Part shown: positions 21,043 to 29,982 of the stretch, piece by piece
Layout of the letters: the number at the start of each line of letters is the position of its first letter
How positions within the stretch are numbered: the stretch's first letter is position 1
From: Burkholderiaceae bacterium
GTDB taxonomy: Bacteria; Pseudomonadota; Gammaproteobacteria; Burkholderiales; Burkholderiaceae_C
Reading direction: 5' to 3'
Assembly (NCBI GenBank): GCA_022072045.1
Contig: JAJVIL010000040.1
Coordinates: 1 to 45,350 of the forward strand
DNA length: 45,350 bases
Notes under the pieces: generated by a model
The model's database searches: none
The model's input: the letters and a program-made list of their open reading frames with translations, nothing else
Told to the model about the DNA's origin: nothing
Program-made: the position numbers and the translations under genes

Positions 21043-24000
21043 CTACTCGACGATCAGCTCGCGCCAGGAGGTGCGCCGAGTGCCGATGCCAGAAGGCGGG
21101 ATCGGTGCGTTCGGCGTGCGCCAGGTGTTGTTCGACATCCGCACCAGGCTGCGGACCTTGCCGTCGGAGAACTTCAGCTGCACCGGCCGAGTCGCCAGCG
21201 CGTCGCCGAGCAGCACACTGACCATGTCGCTGGCGCCCTGGATCGGCGCGCCAGTGCGATAGTCGAAGAAGTTCACGTAGCTCGTGCCGCCGACGGAGCA
21301 CGCGCTCGGGTTCAGCAGGTTGGTGGTCACCGTCAGTGTGCCCAGCGCGAGTTGCGGATCGGTGGTGGCGCGCTCGCGCGTGCCGGGCAGGTCGACGAAC
21401 CAGCCCTTCTGCGTCGCGAAGTTCACCCCGTTCGACGTCCCGGTCCGAATCGTCGAGCCCGCAAGGCAGAACTGCGACCCTGTGGGGCAGACGTCGTTGG
21501 TCAGGGTCTGCTTCACGAACCCGGTGGCGCTGACGTCGCTGCGCGGGTTGCCGACATTGGCGCCGCTGTCCTTGATCGCGTAAATCGATTGCACATCGGT
21601 GCTAGCCAGGTCGGTGCCTCCCAGGTAGCGGCCGGTGCCCACGTAGACGACCGGATATCCGGCCACCTTGCCCAGTTCGGGCCGCGCGGTCAGCGACTGC
21701 CGCACGCCGCCCGGGCCCGACAATGTGGCCAGCAATACTGCCCCGCCGGTACCGTTGACGTCGAAGCGCCACAGGTTGCCGAACAGGTCGACGCCGTAGA
21801 CCTTGGTGGTGGTGTTGTCGTAGCGCGTGTTGTCGACCCACGCCCGGATCTGCCCCAGCCCGCTCGGGCACGGTGCGGTCGAACACACGCCTGCCACCGC
21901 CGCGCTCGCGCTGCCGACGCCGGTGCCGATCGACTTGACGACCGCACCCGTTTCCAGGTTCACCACGTACAGGTAACCTTGTCCGTCACCCGGACTCACG
22001 TTGTTATAGCCCGAGGTGAAGATCGCCACCCAGGTGCCATCCTGCAGCTTGGTGATCTCGGGCCGGCCGAAGCTCAGGCCCATGTTGGCGTCGCTGAACT
22101 CCCACAGGCCCTTCGGGCTGGCCGGGTCGGTGATGTCGAGCGCGTAGTAGCCGCGCCCGCCGCCGTTGAAGCCGCCCACCAGCACGGTGTGCCAGGCGCC
22201 GCCGAAGTAGGCGTCGCCGACCGTCGGCGAACCGTCGACGTAGAACTGGTGGTTGGCCGCGTAGAACTTGTCGGCCAGCCGGTACAGCGTCGGGAACAGC
22301 AGCTTGGGCACGTAGGCCCAGGTCTCGGCCCCGGTGTCGCTGTTGAAGGCATGCAGCATGCCGTCGTTGGCGCCCACGTAGACCATCGGCGTGCGGCCCG
22401 CCTGCGCGGTCTTGAAGGCCGCGTAGCCGCTGTCAACGTAGTCGAAGACCGGCTTCTTCACGTACACCGCCTCGGAGTTGACGATGTCGCCCAGCACGTG
22501 GACGCGCTCGCGGAAGTACTTGGTCGTGACGTCGGCCGGGCCTTCGTTGGCGCGGTCGCCGCGCAGGAAGTTCACCAGCGCCGCGCCGCCGGCCGATGTC
22601 TGGTCGCCCGCGCTCAGGCAAATCGCCCCGGATGCGCAGAACTGGCTCAGCGCCGGCTTGCCGCCCTGGTACGACGCCACGCCCTGCAGGTACGCGGTCT
22701 TGAAGTAGTCCTGCTCCGACGGCGACCCCGACGACGACAGGTTCGCCCAAGCGAACGTCTTGAGCTTGTTCGACGACCCCGAGTCGAAGGTGTAGATCGC
22801 GCGCGACGCGTTGGCGTCGAGTTGCGCCGCCGCGGTCCAGTCGGCCGCGGTCGCCACCTCACCGGTGTTGGCATCGATCTGGCGCCGCTCGAGTTCGCCC
22901 CACCATTCGGCCGAGCGGAAGGTCGAGCTGTAGATGTAGTTGTCGCCCGCGGTCACGTTCGGGTTGCTGGTGGTTGCCGCCGCCGAGTCGCTGGTCATCG
23001 CGGTCACCGCCTGCAGCGCCGAGTTCAGGCCGACGGCGAGGCTGTTGGGGTTGGTGGCAGCGAAGTACCGCCCGCGGCCGTTGACCGCGGCGTGCCACAG
23101 ATCGTCGATCGTCGCCGGGTCGTTGGCCGACGGCGCCGGCCAGTTCTTGGCACCGGTCTTCACGTCGTAGTAGTCGCCGCTGGTGTCGCTCGGGTAGGTC
23201 GGCGAGTAGATCATCCTGCCGGGTGCCCCGAGGCCGAGCGTGAAGGTGTTCATGTGCTGCCAGGGAGCGGCGTCGTCGCCGCCGGTAAGCACGTTGTTGT
23301 CCGACACCGGATTGCCGAGCGCACCGGTCTCGTTGCCCAGCGCAGTCGAGCGCAGGTCGGTGTTGTAGTAGTACATCGCCACGTCGGCCAGCGTGTCAGG
23401 AGTTCCGCCGGCGGCGACTGCCGAGTTGGCGAACGCGGCTGCAGTGAAGATGGCATCCGATGTGCTTGCAATCACCGGGGCTGAGGCCAGCGCGCCTGCT
23501 GCGGCCGGCGCCACGAGGAAGATCGTGGTGCCCGACACGGTGGCCTTGTAGCCGGCGACCGCGCAGTTGCCGGTCTTCCCGCCGATGCAGGCGTTGATCT
23601 TCGCAGCGATGCTGGTAGCCAGCCGCTCCGCTCTCGACCCCGAATACGCGGTGCTGTTGGCGGTCGCGGACAGGATCTCATTGCCGTCGACCTTGATCGA
23701 CGACACCTCGGAGAACTTGGTTGCTGCGGTGACCACGATGGTCGTCGTGTAGCCGTTGGCAGCGGTACCGCCGTCGCCGTACGGCGCCGGCTCGCCGGCG
23801 TCGGCGTTGCCGACCGCCGTCACGCCATCCTCGCGGAAGCCGATCGGGCCGTTCCAGTAGCCGTCGGTCGACAGCAGCGTGAAGTTCTTCTGGCACGAGT
23901 ACTGGACCGGATCGTTCACGGTCTGTCCATACAGGCTGCCCAGCTTGTTCGCATACATGCGCCCGGCGTTGGACAACGCCGGCTGCAGCGGCGTCGAGTT

Positions 24001-24903
24001 GTTCGGCGACGCGCCGTAGACCTTGCCGTACCACGCGTTCTTCTGGGTGGCGTCGAAGTCGGTGACGTTCAGGAACGACGGGCTCTTGTTGTTGTTGATC
24101 GTCATGTAGCCGACCCTGAACTCGCTGCCGATGTTGCGGAACGCCATGCCGGTGGCGGTCTTCATCATCAGCATGCGCGAGCGGTAGTAGCTGAACCAGT
24201 TGGCGAAGTTCTGGCGCTCGTCGGTGCCGCTGGGACCCGAGGTGCTGCTGACGGTCACCAGCGTGAACACGCCGCTGCCGGGTGCGGCGCCGACGTTGCT
24301 GATGCACTCCTTGTAGAAGGTGCCGGTGGTGTCGAGGTAGTTCTTCTGGGTCGGGGTCGACTGCGAGCCGCTGTACTTGTAGTAGTACGCCGGCTGCGCG
24401 ACGTCGGAGGTGCCGTCCAGGTTGGTGTTGTTGACCGTGCTGTTGGTCGGGCCATCCGACCAGGCCTGGAACGACGTGCTGAGATCGACCGCGGTGGAGC
24501 CGCTGTCGTAGCCGTTGACCCGCGCCGCGGTGAAGCTGGCGTCGGCGTAGGACGAGATCGTGCCGGTCGACGACACCTGGATCGGGGGCAGATAGGTGAT
24601 CGACGGGTTGTAGTACACGCCGTTGCACTGGGCGCTGACGTAGCCGTACTTCTTGGTGCCCGACCCGTCCTGCCCGAAGTCTTCGACGGTGTCGGGCATG
24701 TGGGTCCACGCCATCGAGCCCGAGTCGTCGAGGATGAACATCAGGTTCGGCTTCACGATCTGCGGCGCCGAGGTGATCAGCGGCAGCGACGAGAGGTCGG
24801 TGGTGTCGGCGGACGCAGCGCCCGCCAGCGCCAGCGGCGCCAGCGCCAGCGCGCGTAGCAGCGCCTGGGCACGGGATCGGAGAGCGTGGTTGCGTGATGC
24901 CAT
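21043..24903 (-). CDS. pilY1: PilC/PilY family type IV pilus tip-associated protein
   Basis: 1286 aa from ATG at 24903; NLMFILDDSGSMAW (vWA MIDAS-like) and beta-propeller region (VYVGANDGMLHAFNSDTGAETWAYVPKLLFPTL). Confidence 0.93.
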   Translation of the reverse strand: MASRNHALRSRAQALLRALALAPLALAGAASADTTDLSSLPLITSAPQIVKPNLMFILDDSGSMAWTHMPDTVEDFGQDGSGTKKYGYVSAQCNGVYYNPSITYLPPIQVSSTGTISSYADASFTAARVNGYDSGSTAVDLSTSFQAWSDGPTNSTVNNTNLDGTSDVAQPAYYYKYSGSQSTPTQKNYLDTTGTFYKECISNVGAAPGSGVFTLVTVSSTSGPSGTDERQNFANWFSYYRSRMLMMKTATGMAFRNIGSEFRVGYMTINNNKSPSFLNVTDFDATQKNAWYGKVYGASPNNSTPLQPALSNAGRMYANKLGSLYGQTVNDPVQYSCQKNFTLLSTDGYWNGPIGFREDGVTAVGNADAGEPAPYGDGGTAANGYTTTIVVTAATKFSEVSSIKVDGNEILSATANSTAYSGSRAERLATSIAAKINACIGGKTGNCAVAGYKATVSGTTIFLVAPAAAGALASAPVIASTSDAIFTAAAFANSAVAAGGTPDTLADVAMYYYNTDLRSTALGNETGALGNPVSDNNVLTGGDDAAPWQHMNTFTLGLGAPGRMIYSPTYPSDTSGDYYDVKTGAKNWPAPSANDPATIDDLWHAAVNGRGRYFAATNPNSLAVGLNSALQAVTAMTSDSAAATTSNPNVTAGDNYIYSSTFRSAEWWGELERRQIDANTGEVATAADWTAAAQLDANASRAIYTFDSGSSNKLKTFAWANLSSSGSPSEQDYFKTAYLQGVASYQGGKPALSQFCASGAICLSAGDQTSAGGAALVNFLRGDRANEGPADVTTKYFRERVHVLGDIVNSEAVYVKKPVFDYVDSGYAAFKTAQAGRTPMVYVGANDGMLHAFNSDTGAETWAYVPKLLFPTLYRLADKFYAANHQFYVDGSPTVGDAYFGGAWHTVLVGGFNGGGRGYYALDITDPASPKGLWEFSDANMGLSFGRPEITKLQDGTWVAIFTSGYNNVSPGDGQGYLYVVNLETGAVVKSIGTGVGSASAAVAGVCSTAPCPSGLGQIRAWVDNTRYDNTTTKVYGVDLFGNLWRFDVNGTGGAVLLATLSGPGGVRQSLTARPELGKVAGYPVVYVGTGRYLGGTDLASTDVQSIYAIKDSGANVGNPRSDVSATGFVKQTLTNDVCPTGSQFCLAGSTIRTGTSNGVNFATQKGWFVDLPGTRERATTDPQLALGTLTVTTNLLNPSACSVGGTSYVNFFDYRTGAPIQGASDMVSVLLGDALATRPVQLKFSDGKVRSLVRMSNNTWRTPNAPIPPSGIGTRRTSWRELIVE

Positions 24904-24929
24904 GACAGCCTCGCGGATGGATGGGGTGG

Positions 24930-25541
24930 TTAGATGGCGACGATGACTTGCACGTAGCTCAGCGTGTTGCGCGGGCCGGTCACGCGCGCCGTGATGCGGT
25001 AATAGACCTGCCGCGGCGACGCGAGCTGGACCACGCCCGAGCCCTGGCTGTTGCCGGCCGAGGTGGCGTCGGTCGGCGACGACGAACAGCCGGGGTAGGC
25101 CGGCGCGCCGGTGGCGTTGCATAGCCGATGGATGACGTACGACACGGTGTTGCCGGCGGCGTCGGTCGCCAGCGTGTTGACCGCGCCCGAACCGGCCAGC
25201 GTCGCGTTCCAGAAAGCGTCCCACGACTGGCCCGCGGCGGGATCCTGGCGCACCGCCACGTAGCGCGTGCCGCCGCTGAGCACGCTGGTGTGCAACACCG
25301 TGCTGGTGCCTGAACTGTTGGCCTCGAGATACGCCACCGCGTTCTCGATGCCGAGGTCGGCCGAGTGCGTGGCCGCCTGCTGGAACGCCAGGTTGCCGGC
25401 GATCATGTTCGACGTCGACACCGAGCGGATCAGCGCGATGCCGGCCAGGCTGAGTGCGACCAGCAGGATCAGCGCGATCAGCAGCACGTTGCCGCGCTGC
25501 GGGACGCGGGCGCCTGCGCGTGGGGTATGGTGGTTCAGCAT
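24930..25541 (-). CDS. pilX: PilX-like minor pilin assembly protein
   Basis: GNVLLIALILLVALSLAGIALIRSVSTSNMIAGNLAFQQAATHSADLGIENAVAYL; between pilW and pilY1. Confidence 0.9.
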   Translation of the reverse strand: MLNHHTPRAGARVPQRGNVLLIALILLVALSLAGIALIRSVSTSNMIAGNLAFQQAATHSADLGIENAVAYLEANSSGTSTVLHTSVLSGGTRYVAVRQDPAAGQSWDAFWNATLAGSGAVNTLATDAAGNTVSYVIHRLCNATGAPAYPGCSSSPTDATSAGNSQGSGVVQLASPRQVYYRITARVTGPRNTLSYVQVIVAI

Positions 25542-26620
25542 CCTGCTTGCACTCCCAGCCAGGCGATGTTGCGCAGCGGCACCACCGTTTCGAAGGTCTT
25601 GTAGCGATAGTTCTGCCACGACGCGTCGCCGCTGAGGTCGATCGCGTTGCCGGCGCTGCCGGCCCAGGCCGGTGCCGCGGCGGTGACTGCGTCCTTTTCG
25701 AGCTGCGCGCTGCGTGCCACCAGCACCAGGCGCGCCGCTCGCATGCGCACCCAGCCGCACATGGTGGTCGGCGTCGTCTGGTCGAACGCATCCACGGTGC
25801 CGTCCATCGGAGCCGCGGTGGTGTCGCTGCCGTACTGGGCGCGCAGGCTGACGACGTTGGCGGCGACGATCGGCCAGTTGGCCGCAGCGTTGTTGCTGCA
25901 GTCGTTGACCATGTAGTCGCACATCGTCAGGTTGCCGCTGACGATGCGATAGGCGACGAAGCGCGGGCTCTGGCCGAGGTCGAACAAGGCGCCGTTGGTC
26001 ATTCCGGCGACGCCGGCGGTGACCGTGATGTTGCTGGCGGCCAGCGCCGAGACCTGCGTCATCGACAGGTCGCAGGGGTTCGGCCGCGGCGACGGATGCG
26101 CCACCACCCAGTCGTTCGCCGCGAACGACGGCGTTCCGCCGGTGGCCAGGAAGCTCGCCATCGTGTAGGTGTTCGCCGCCGGCTGCGCATCGATGCGGTC
26201 GCCCTCAGGCCCGTCGTCGCTGCTGCTGTAGAACAGCAGCAGCGTGTCGGTGTTGGCGTCGCCGGCCGGGATCGACGCATGGTTGATCGTCAGCGGGCCG
26301 AGCGCATTGATCGTGACGCCGGCGCGCAGCGTCAGGTTGCAGCCGATCAGCGAAAAGGCAGATGTCGAAGCCGCGTTGTCGACGAACGAGTTCGACCCCT
26401 GCCCGGCCATGCGGATGTCGCGCTGCAGGCCATACAGGCCGATCGCGCCGTTGTTCTGCGCGTCGTCGCCGCCGGTGGTGGTGCGCTTGTAGCCTTCGGA
26501 GATCGCGAACACCTGCATCATGATGATGACGCCGATCATTCCGATCGCCAGGCCGACCATCAGCTCGACCAGGGTGAAGCCGCAGTGGCGGCGAATGCTC
26601 GAATTGCGGGGGCTCTTCAT
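25535..26620 (-). CDS. pilW: PilW family minor pilin
   Basis: 361 aa; GFTLVELMVGLAIGMIGVIIMMQVFAISEGYKRTTTGGDDAQNNG. Confidence 0.92.
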   Translation of the reverse strand: MKSPRNSSIRRHCGFTLVELMVGLAIGMIGVIIMMQVFAISEGYKRTTTGGDDAQNNGAIGLYGLQRDIRMAGQGSNSFVDNAASTSAFSLIGCNLTLRAGVTINALGPLTINHASIPAGDANTDTLLLFYSSSDDGPEGDRIDAQPAANTYTMASFLATGGTPSFAANDWVVAHPSPRPNPCDLSMTQVSALAASNITVTAGVAGMTNGALFDLGQSPRFVAYRIVSGNLTMCDYMVNDCSNNAAANWPIVAANVVSLRAQYGSDTTAAPMDGTVDAFDQTTPTTMCGWVRMRAARLVLVARSAQLEKDAVTAAAPAWAGSAGNAIDLSGDASWQNYRYKTFETVVPLRNIAWLGVQAGC

Positions 26621-26627
26621 GGCGGCC

Positions 26628-27044
26628 TCAACGGATGCGGGCGATCGTGGTGTACTGGTGCGCCGGTTCGCTGGCCGCCTCGTTGGGTGCCTTCCAGAAC
26701 AGGTTGACCGTGACCTGGCCGTCGTTGGCCACCACCACCGTCGGCGCGCTGGCGCCCGAAGCCGGTAGCGCGGCCACCACGGCGTTGGCCCAGGCGGTGT
26801 AGGCGCCGCCGCCGGTGTTGTAGTTGGTCTGCAGGTTCGCGGCCACGCGATCGGTGGTCCACATCTCGCCGATCAGCCGGTTGGCGAGCAAGGCAGCCTC
26901 GGAGCGGTACCGGGCGTTGGTCGACTGCCGCACCGAGGTCACCTGCAGCGCGATCATCGCCAGCACGCCGATCGAGAAGATGAGGATGGCCACCATCGCC
27001 TCGATCAGCGAGAAGCCGGCCTGTCCCGAGCAACGCGTTCTCAT
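26628..27044 (-). CDS. pilV: Type IV pilus modification protein PilV
   Basis: GFSLIEAMVAILIFSIGVLAMIALQ...ARYRSEAALLANRLIGEMW; ATG at 27044. Confidence 0.9.
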   Translation of the reverse strand: MRTRCSGQAGFSLIEAMVAILIFSIGVLAMIALQVTSVRQSTNARYRSEAALLANRLIGEMWTTDRVAANLQTNYNTGGGAYTAWANAVVAALPASGASAPTVVVANDGQVTVNLFWKAPNEAASEPAHQYTTIARIR

Positions 27045-27649
27045 CAGCAGCCCTCCGAATTGGTGGCGGCGGACCAGCGGGGGTCGCACATGCGGATCTG
27101 GCCCGATGCGCCGACCACGATACGCAGGCAGCGCATCGGGCCCGACGCCGCGAGGCAACTGCCGCCGGTGGGGTTGGTCACGTTGATCGTGATGTCCGCT
27201 CCCGGTGCCGGCGTCACGCGGCCGAGCCCGTTGAACACCACCGTCGATTGGCTCGCAGCGACCACGGCATTGCGCGAGCCGTCGCCTGCGGGCCGCGTCT
27301 GGATCACGCGCGGAGCCGCGGGCGCAGCGTCGTCGGCCATGTTGGTCGAGTCGCAGGCGCCGGCCGCGCCGTCCATGCTGACGATCCAGTTCGGGCCGGC
27401 AGTGGCCAGGGCGCAGGTTGCGGCGAGCGAGTTCACCAATTCGAAGCGCACTTGCGCGTTGCGCCGCACCGCCTCGGCCCGCGCGAGTTGCAGCCCGTCC
27501 TTGACCGCCTCGGACATGGTGCGGATCTGCGAGTTCTGCATCCAGGTGGCAAAACTCGGGCCCGCCATCGCCAGCAGGATCGCCAGCACCATGATGCCGA
27601 CCATCAGCTCCACGATCGTGAAGCCGAGCTGGGCGCAGCGCTTCAGCAT
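27044..27649 (-). CDS. fimT: GspH/FimT family pseudopilin
   Basis: GFTIVELMVGIMVLAILLAMAGPSFATWMQNSQIRTMSEAVKDGLQLARAEAVRRN. Confidence 0.9.
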   Translation of the reverse strand: MLKRCAQLGFTIVELMVGIMVLAILLAMAGPSFATWMQNSQIRTMSEAVKDGLQLARAEAVRRNAQVRFELVNSLAATCALATAGPNWIVSMDGAAGACDSTNMADDAAPAAPRVIQTRPAGDGSRNAVVAASQSTVVFNGLGRVTPAPGADITINVTNPTGGSCLAASGPMRCLRIVVGASGQIRMCDPRWSAATNSEGC

Positions 27650-28095
27650 GACCCGTCCTTTCGCGTCGCCCAGCAGTTGTTGGGCGACGGATTCGACCAG
27701 CCCGTGGCGGTGATCGTCGAGGTCTTGGCGCCGGTCTGGTTGATCGTGTAGCTGAAGCCCGCCATCGCACCCTTGCCGGTGGCGGTGAGCGTGTAACCGA
27801 CCGCGGTGGGCGTGGCTCCGCAGGTGAAGTTGAAGTACTTGCTTGCCGTCGTGTCCGAAGCGCACGCAGGACCGGCGACGTAGGTGCGGTTGTCCTGGAA
27901 GAACTGCTCCATCTGCACCTGTTTGCTCGCCAGGCGCGACGTCGCCTCGGGGATGTTGCCGCGCGTCACGTAGTCGCGGTACGAGGGCACCGCGACCATC
28001 GCCAGGATGGCGACGATGACCACGGTGATCATCACTTCGATCAGCGTGAATCCGGTTTCGGCGGTGCCGGAGGGTTTGCTTCGTTGCGCTCGCAT
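27643..28095 (-). CDS. pilE: Type IV pilin PilE-like minor pilin
   Basis: GFTLIEVMITVVIVAILAMVAVPSYRDYVTRGNIPEATSRLASKQVQMEQFFQDNRTY; C-terminal Cys pair. Confidence 0.92.
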   Translation of the reverse strand: MRAQRSKPSGTAETGFTLIEVMITVVIVAILAMVAVPSYRDYVTRGNIPEATSRLASKQVQMEQFFQDNRTYVAGPACASDTTASKYFNFTCGATPTAVGYTLTATGKGAMAGFSYTINQTGAKTSTITATGWSNPSPNNCWATRKDGSC

Positions 28096-28308
28096 GGCTG
28101 TCGTTCCTGTGACGCGAATCCGCGTGAGTTCGCATTCAGCTTAGGCAGGCACGCACGCGAACATCTGTTCACAACCCTGGGTCACGGGGCCGAAAGGCGG
28201 AACAAGTTGGCACCTGCCCGAGTGGAATCGGGCGCGTCCGCGCCGTGGGGCGGCGTGCGCGGTGCCGCCCGTCAGCGACGCGCGACCGCTCGTCGCGGCG
28301 TCAGCCGC

Positions 28309-28950
28309 TCACGCCTCGCGCGAGTCGACCCCGGGCGCGCCGAGGTGCCCGACGTCGCCCCAGCCCACCAGCATCAGGCCCTGGTCGGTGTGCAGCAGGC
28401 GATTGATCGACGCGTTGTCCAACGTCCAGGTGCGTGGAGCGTCGAGCGCGATGCGCGTCGCGGCGCGATGCAAACAGTCGAGCACGCCGCCGTGCGTGAC
28501 CCATACCACCGTACGGCCGCCATGGCGAGCGGCGAGCCGGCTGGCCACATCGACGCAGCGCTCATAGAACTCCGACAGGCGCTCGCCGCGCGGCGGCGCG
28601 AACGTCGGGTCGCGCACGCGCCAGCGCGCGATCTCGTCGGGCCATTGCCGCTCGATGTCGGCGTAGGTGAAACCTTCGAACACGCCGAACCTGCGTTCGC
28701 GCAGCCCCGGCTCGCGCTGCACGTGCAGCCCCAGCGCTTCGGCCAGCGGCGTCGCGGTGGCAACCGCGCGCGACAGGTCGCTGGCGACGATGGCATCGAC
28801 CGCTTCGTGCGCCAGCGCCCGCACGAGCTGCTGCGCCTGCCAGCGCCCGCGTGCGTCGAGCGCGGTGTCGAGCTGCCCCTGCATGCGCAGCTCGGCGTTC
28901 CAGGCGGTCTGCCCGTGGCGAATCGCGATGATCCGGGTGGCTTCTCGCAA
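28309..28950 (-). CDS. Histidine phosphatase (phosphoglycerate mutase-like) family protein
   Basis: 213 aa; IIAIRHGQTAWNAELRMQGQLDTALDARG. Confidence 0.92.
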   Translation of the reverse strand: MREATRIIAIRHGQTAWNAELRMQGQLDTALDARGRWQAQQLVRALAHEAVDAIVASDLSRAVATATPLAEALGLHVQREPGLRERRFGVFEGFTYADIERQWPDEIARWRVRDPTFAPPRGERLSEFYERCVDVASRLAARHGGRTVVWVTHGGVLDCLHRAATRIALDAPRTWTLDNASINRLLHTDQGLMLVGWGDVGHLGAPGVDSREA

Positions 28951-28966
28951 AGCCGCCCTCGGCGAG

Positions 28967-29599
28967 TCAGGCGCGCATCAGCCGCCGGTTGAGCGTGTAG
29001 GTGCCCGACAGCGTGGCCTCGGCGAGTACCTTGCCCGCCAGCGCCTCGCGCACCTGCGCCCCGGTAAAGGCACCTTCGACCGCCAGCCGGTCCACCGATA
29101 CCGCGTAAAGCGTGAACACGTAGTGGTGCACCAGCGAATCGTTGAAAGGCGGGAATGGCCCGTCATAGCCGAAGTACTCGCCCGTCATCTGCGGATCGCC
29201 GGCGAACCAGCCGGTGAAGTCGTTCAGGCCATGGCGGGCGCCGTGGCCGGCGGCCGGCCCCGGCTTGCCGCGCGGCGTGAAACCGTGGCTGAACTGCCCC
29301 TCGCCGATCGCGCCGAGCGCGGGGGCGACGTCGACCATCACCCAATGGAAGAAATCCACCCGCGGCAGATCGGCAGGGATCTCGCGATCGGGCTTGTTCA
29401 CGTCGTCGGGCCGGCTTGGCACGTCGAAATCGTGGCAGATCAGAACCAACGACTTCGTTCCCGCTGGCAACTCGCTCCACGCCAGATGGGGGTTGACGTT
29501 GTCGGAGAACCCGACGCCGCCCGCGGCATCGACCTTGCCCGCAGCGTAGCGCGCAGGGATCGCCTCGCCATTGCTCCAGCTATCGCTCCAAAACTTCAT
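28967..29599 (-). CDS. YbhB/YbcL family Raf kinase inhibitor-like protein
   Basis: MKFWSDSWSNGEAIPARYA...NPHLAWSELPAGTKSLVLICHDFDVPS...FFHWVMVDV; ATG at 29599. Confidence 0.9.
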   Translation of the reverse strand: MKFWSDSWSNGEAIPARYAAGKVDAAGGVGFSDNVNPHLAWSELPAGTKSLVLICHDFDVPSRPDDVNKPDREIPADLPRVDFFHWVMVDVAPALGAIGEGQFSHGFTPRGKPGPAAGHGARHGLNDFTGWFAGDPQMTGEYFGYDGPFPPFNDSLVHHYVFTLYAVSVDRLAVEGAFTGAQVREALAGKVLAEATLSGTYTLNRRLMRA

Positions 29600-29619
29600 C
29601 GCGGCCACCGTTTGGTTGT

Positions 29620-29910
29620 TTATACGCCCCAGACAATGGGTTCGCCGGCGTCCAGCGTGCGCTTGATCATCTCGATCATCGGCCACACCCGCTGCTTGAG
29701 GCCGACGCCCCGCTCGCCGTCGCTCTCGGCCGCCGGTGCCTGCGCCTGTGCAGCGGCCTGTTGCAGCGCCGCCAGCGCGGCCGGCATGTCGGAGACTTCG
29801 ATGATGCCCTTGGGCGCCGGCTCGCGGCCGATCAGGCGCAGCAGCAACTCGCCATGCGGCTGCAGCATGATTAAGTCGCCGGTCACCTTGCTCTGGAATC
29901 GGTAGATCAT
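29620..29910 (-). CDS. DUF1840-like small protein
   Basis: 96 aa MIYRFQSKVTGDLIMLQPHGELLLRLIGREPAPKGIIEVSDMPAALAALQQA; recalled as DUF1840-like. Confidence 0.72.
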   Translation of the reverse strand: MIYRFQSKVTGDLIMLQPHGELLLRLIGREPAPKGIIEVSDMPAALAALQQAAAQAQAPAAESDGERGVGLKQRVWPMIEMIKRTLDAGEPIVWGV

Positions 29911-29982
29911 CGTGCACCGGCCTCCATCCGGCTGGCCCGCGCGCTTTTCGTACGCATGAACGGCACGCGCGGGTCCTTCATT

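Noticed and set aside
21016-23484. 822-aa plus-strand ORF antisense to pilY1
   Set aside because: Mirror frame of a clear PilY1 coding region, biased V/R/H composition, no domain motif.
28181-28230. TTGGCAC resembling a sigma54 -24 element upstream of pilE
   Set aside because: It is on the plus strand, pointing away from pilE, and lacks a correctly spaced -12 TTGC.
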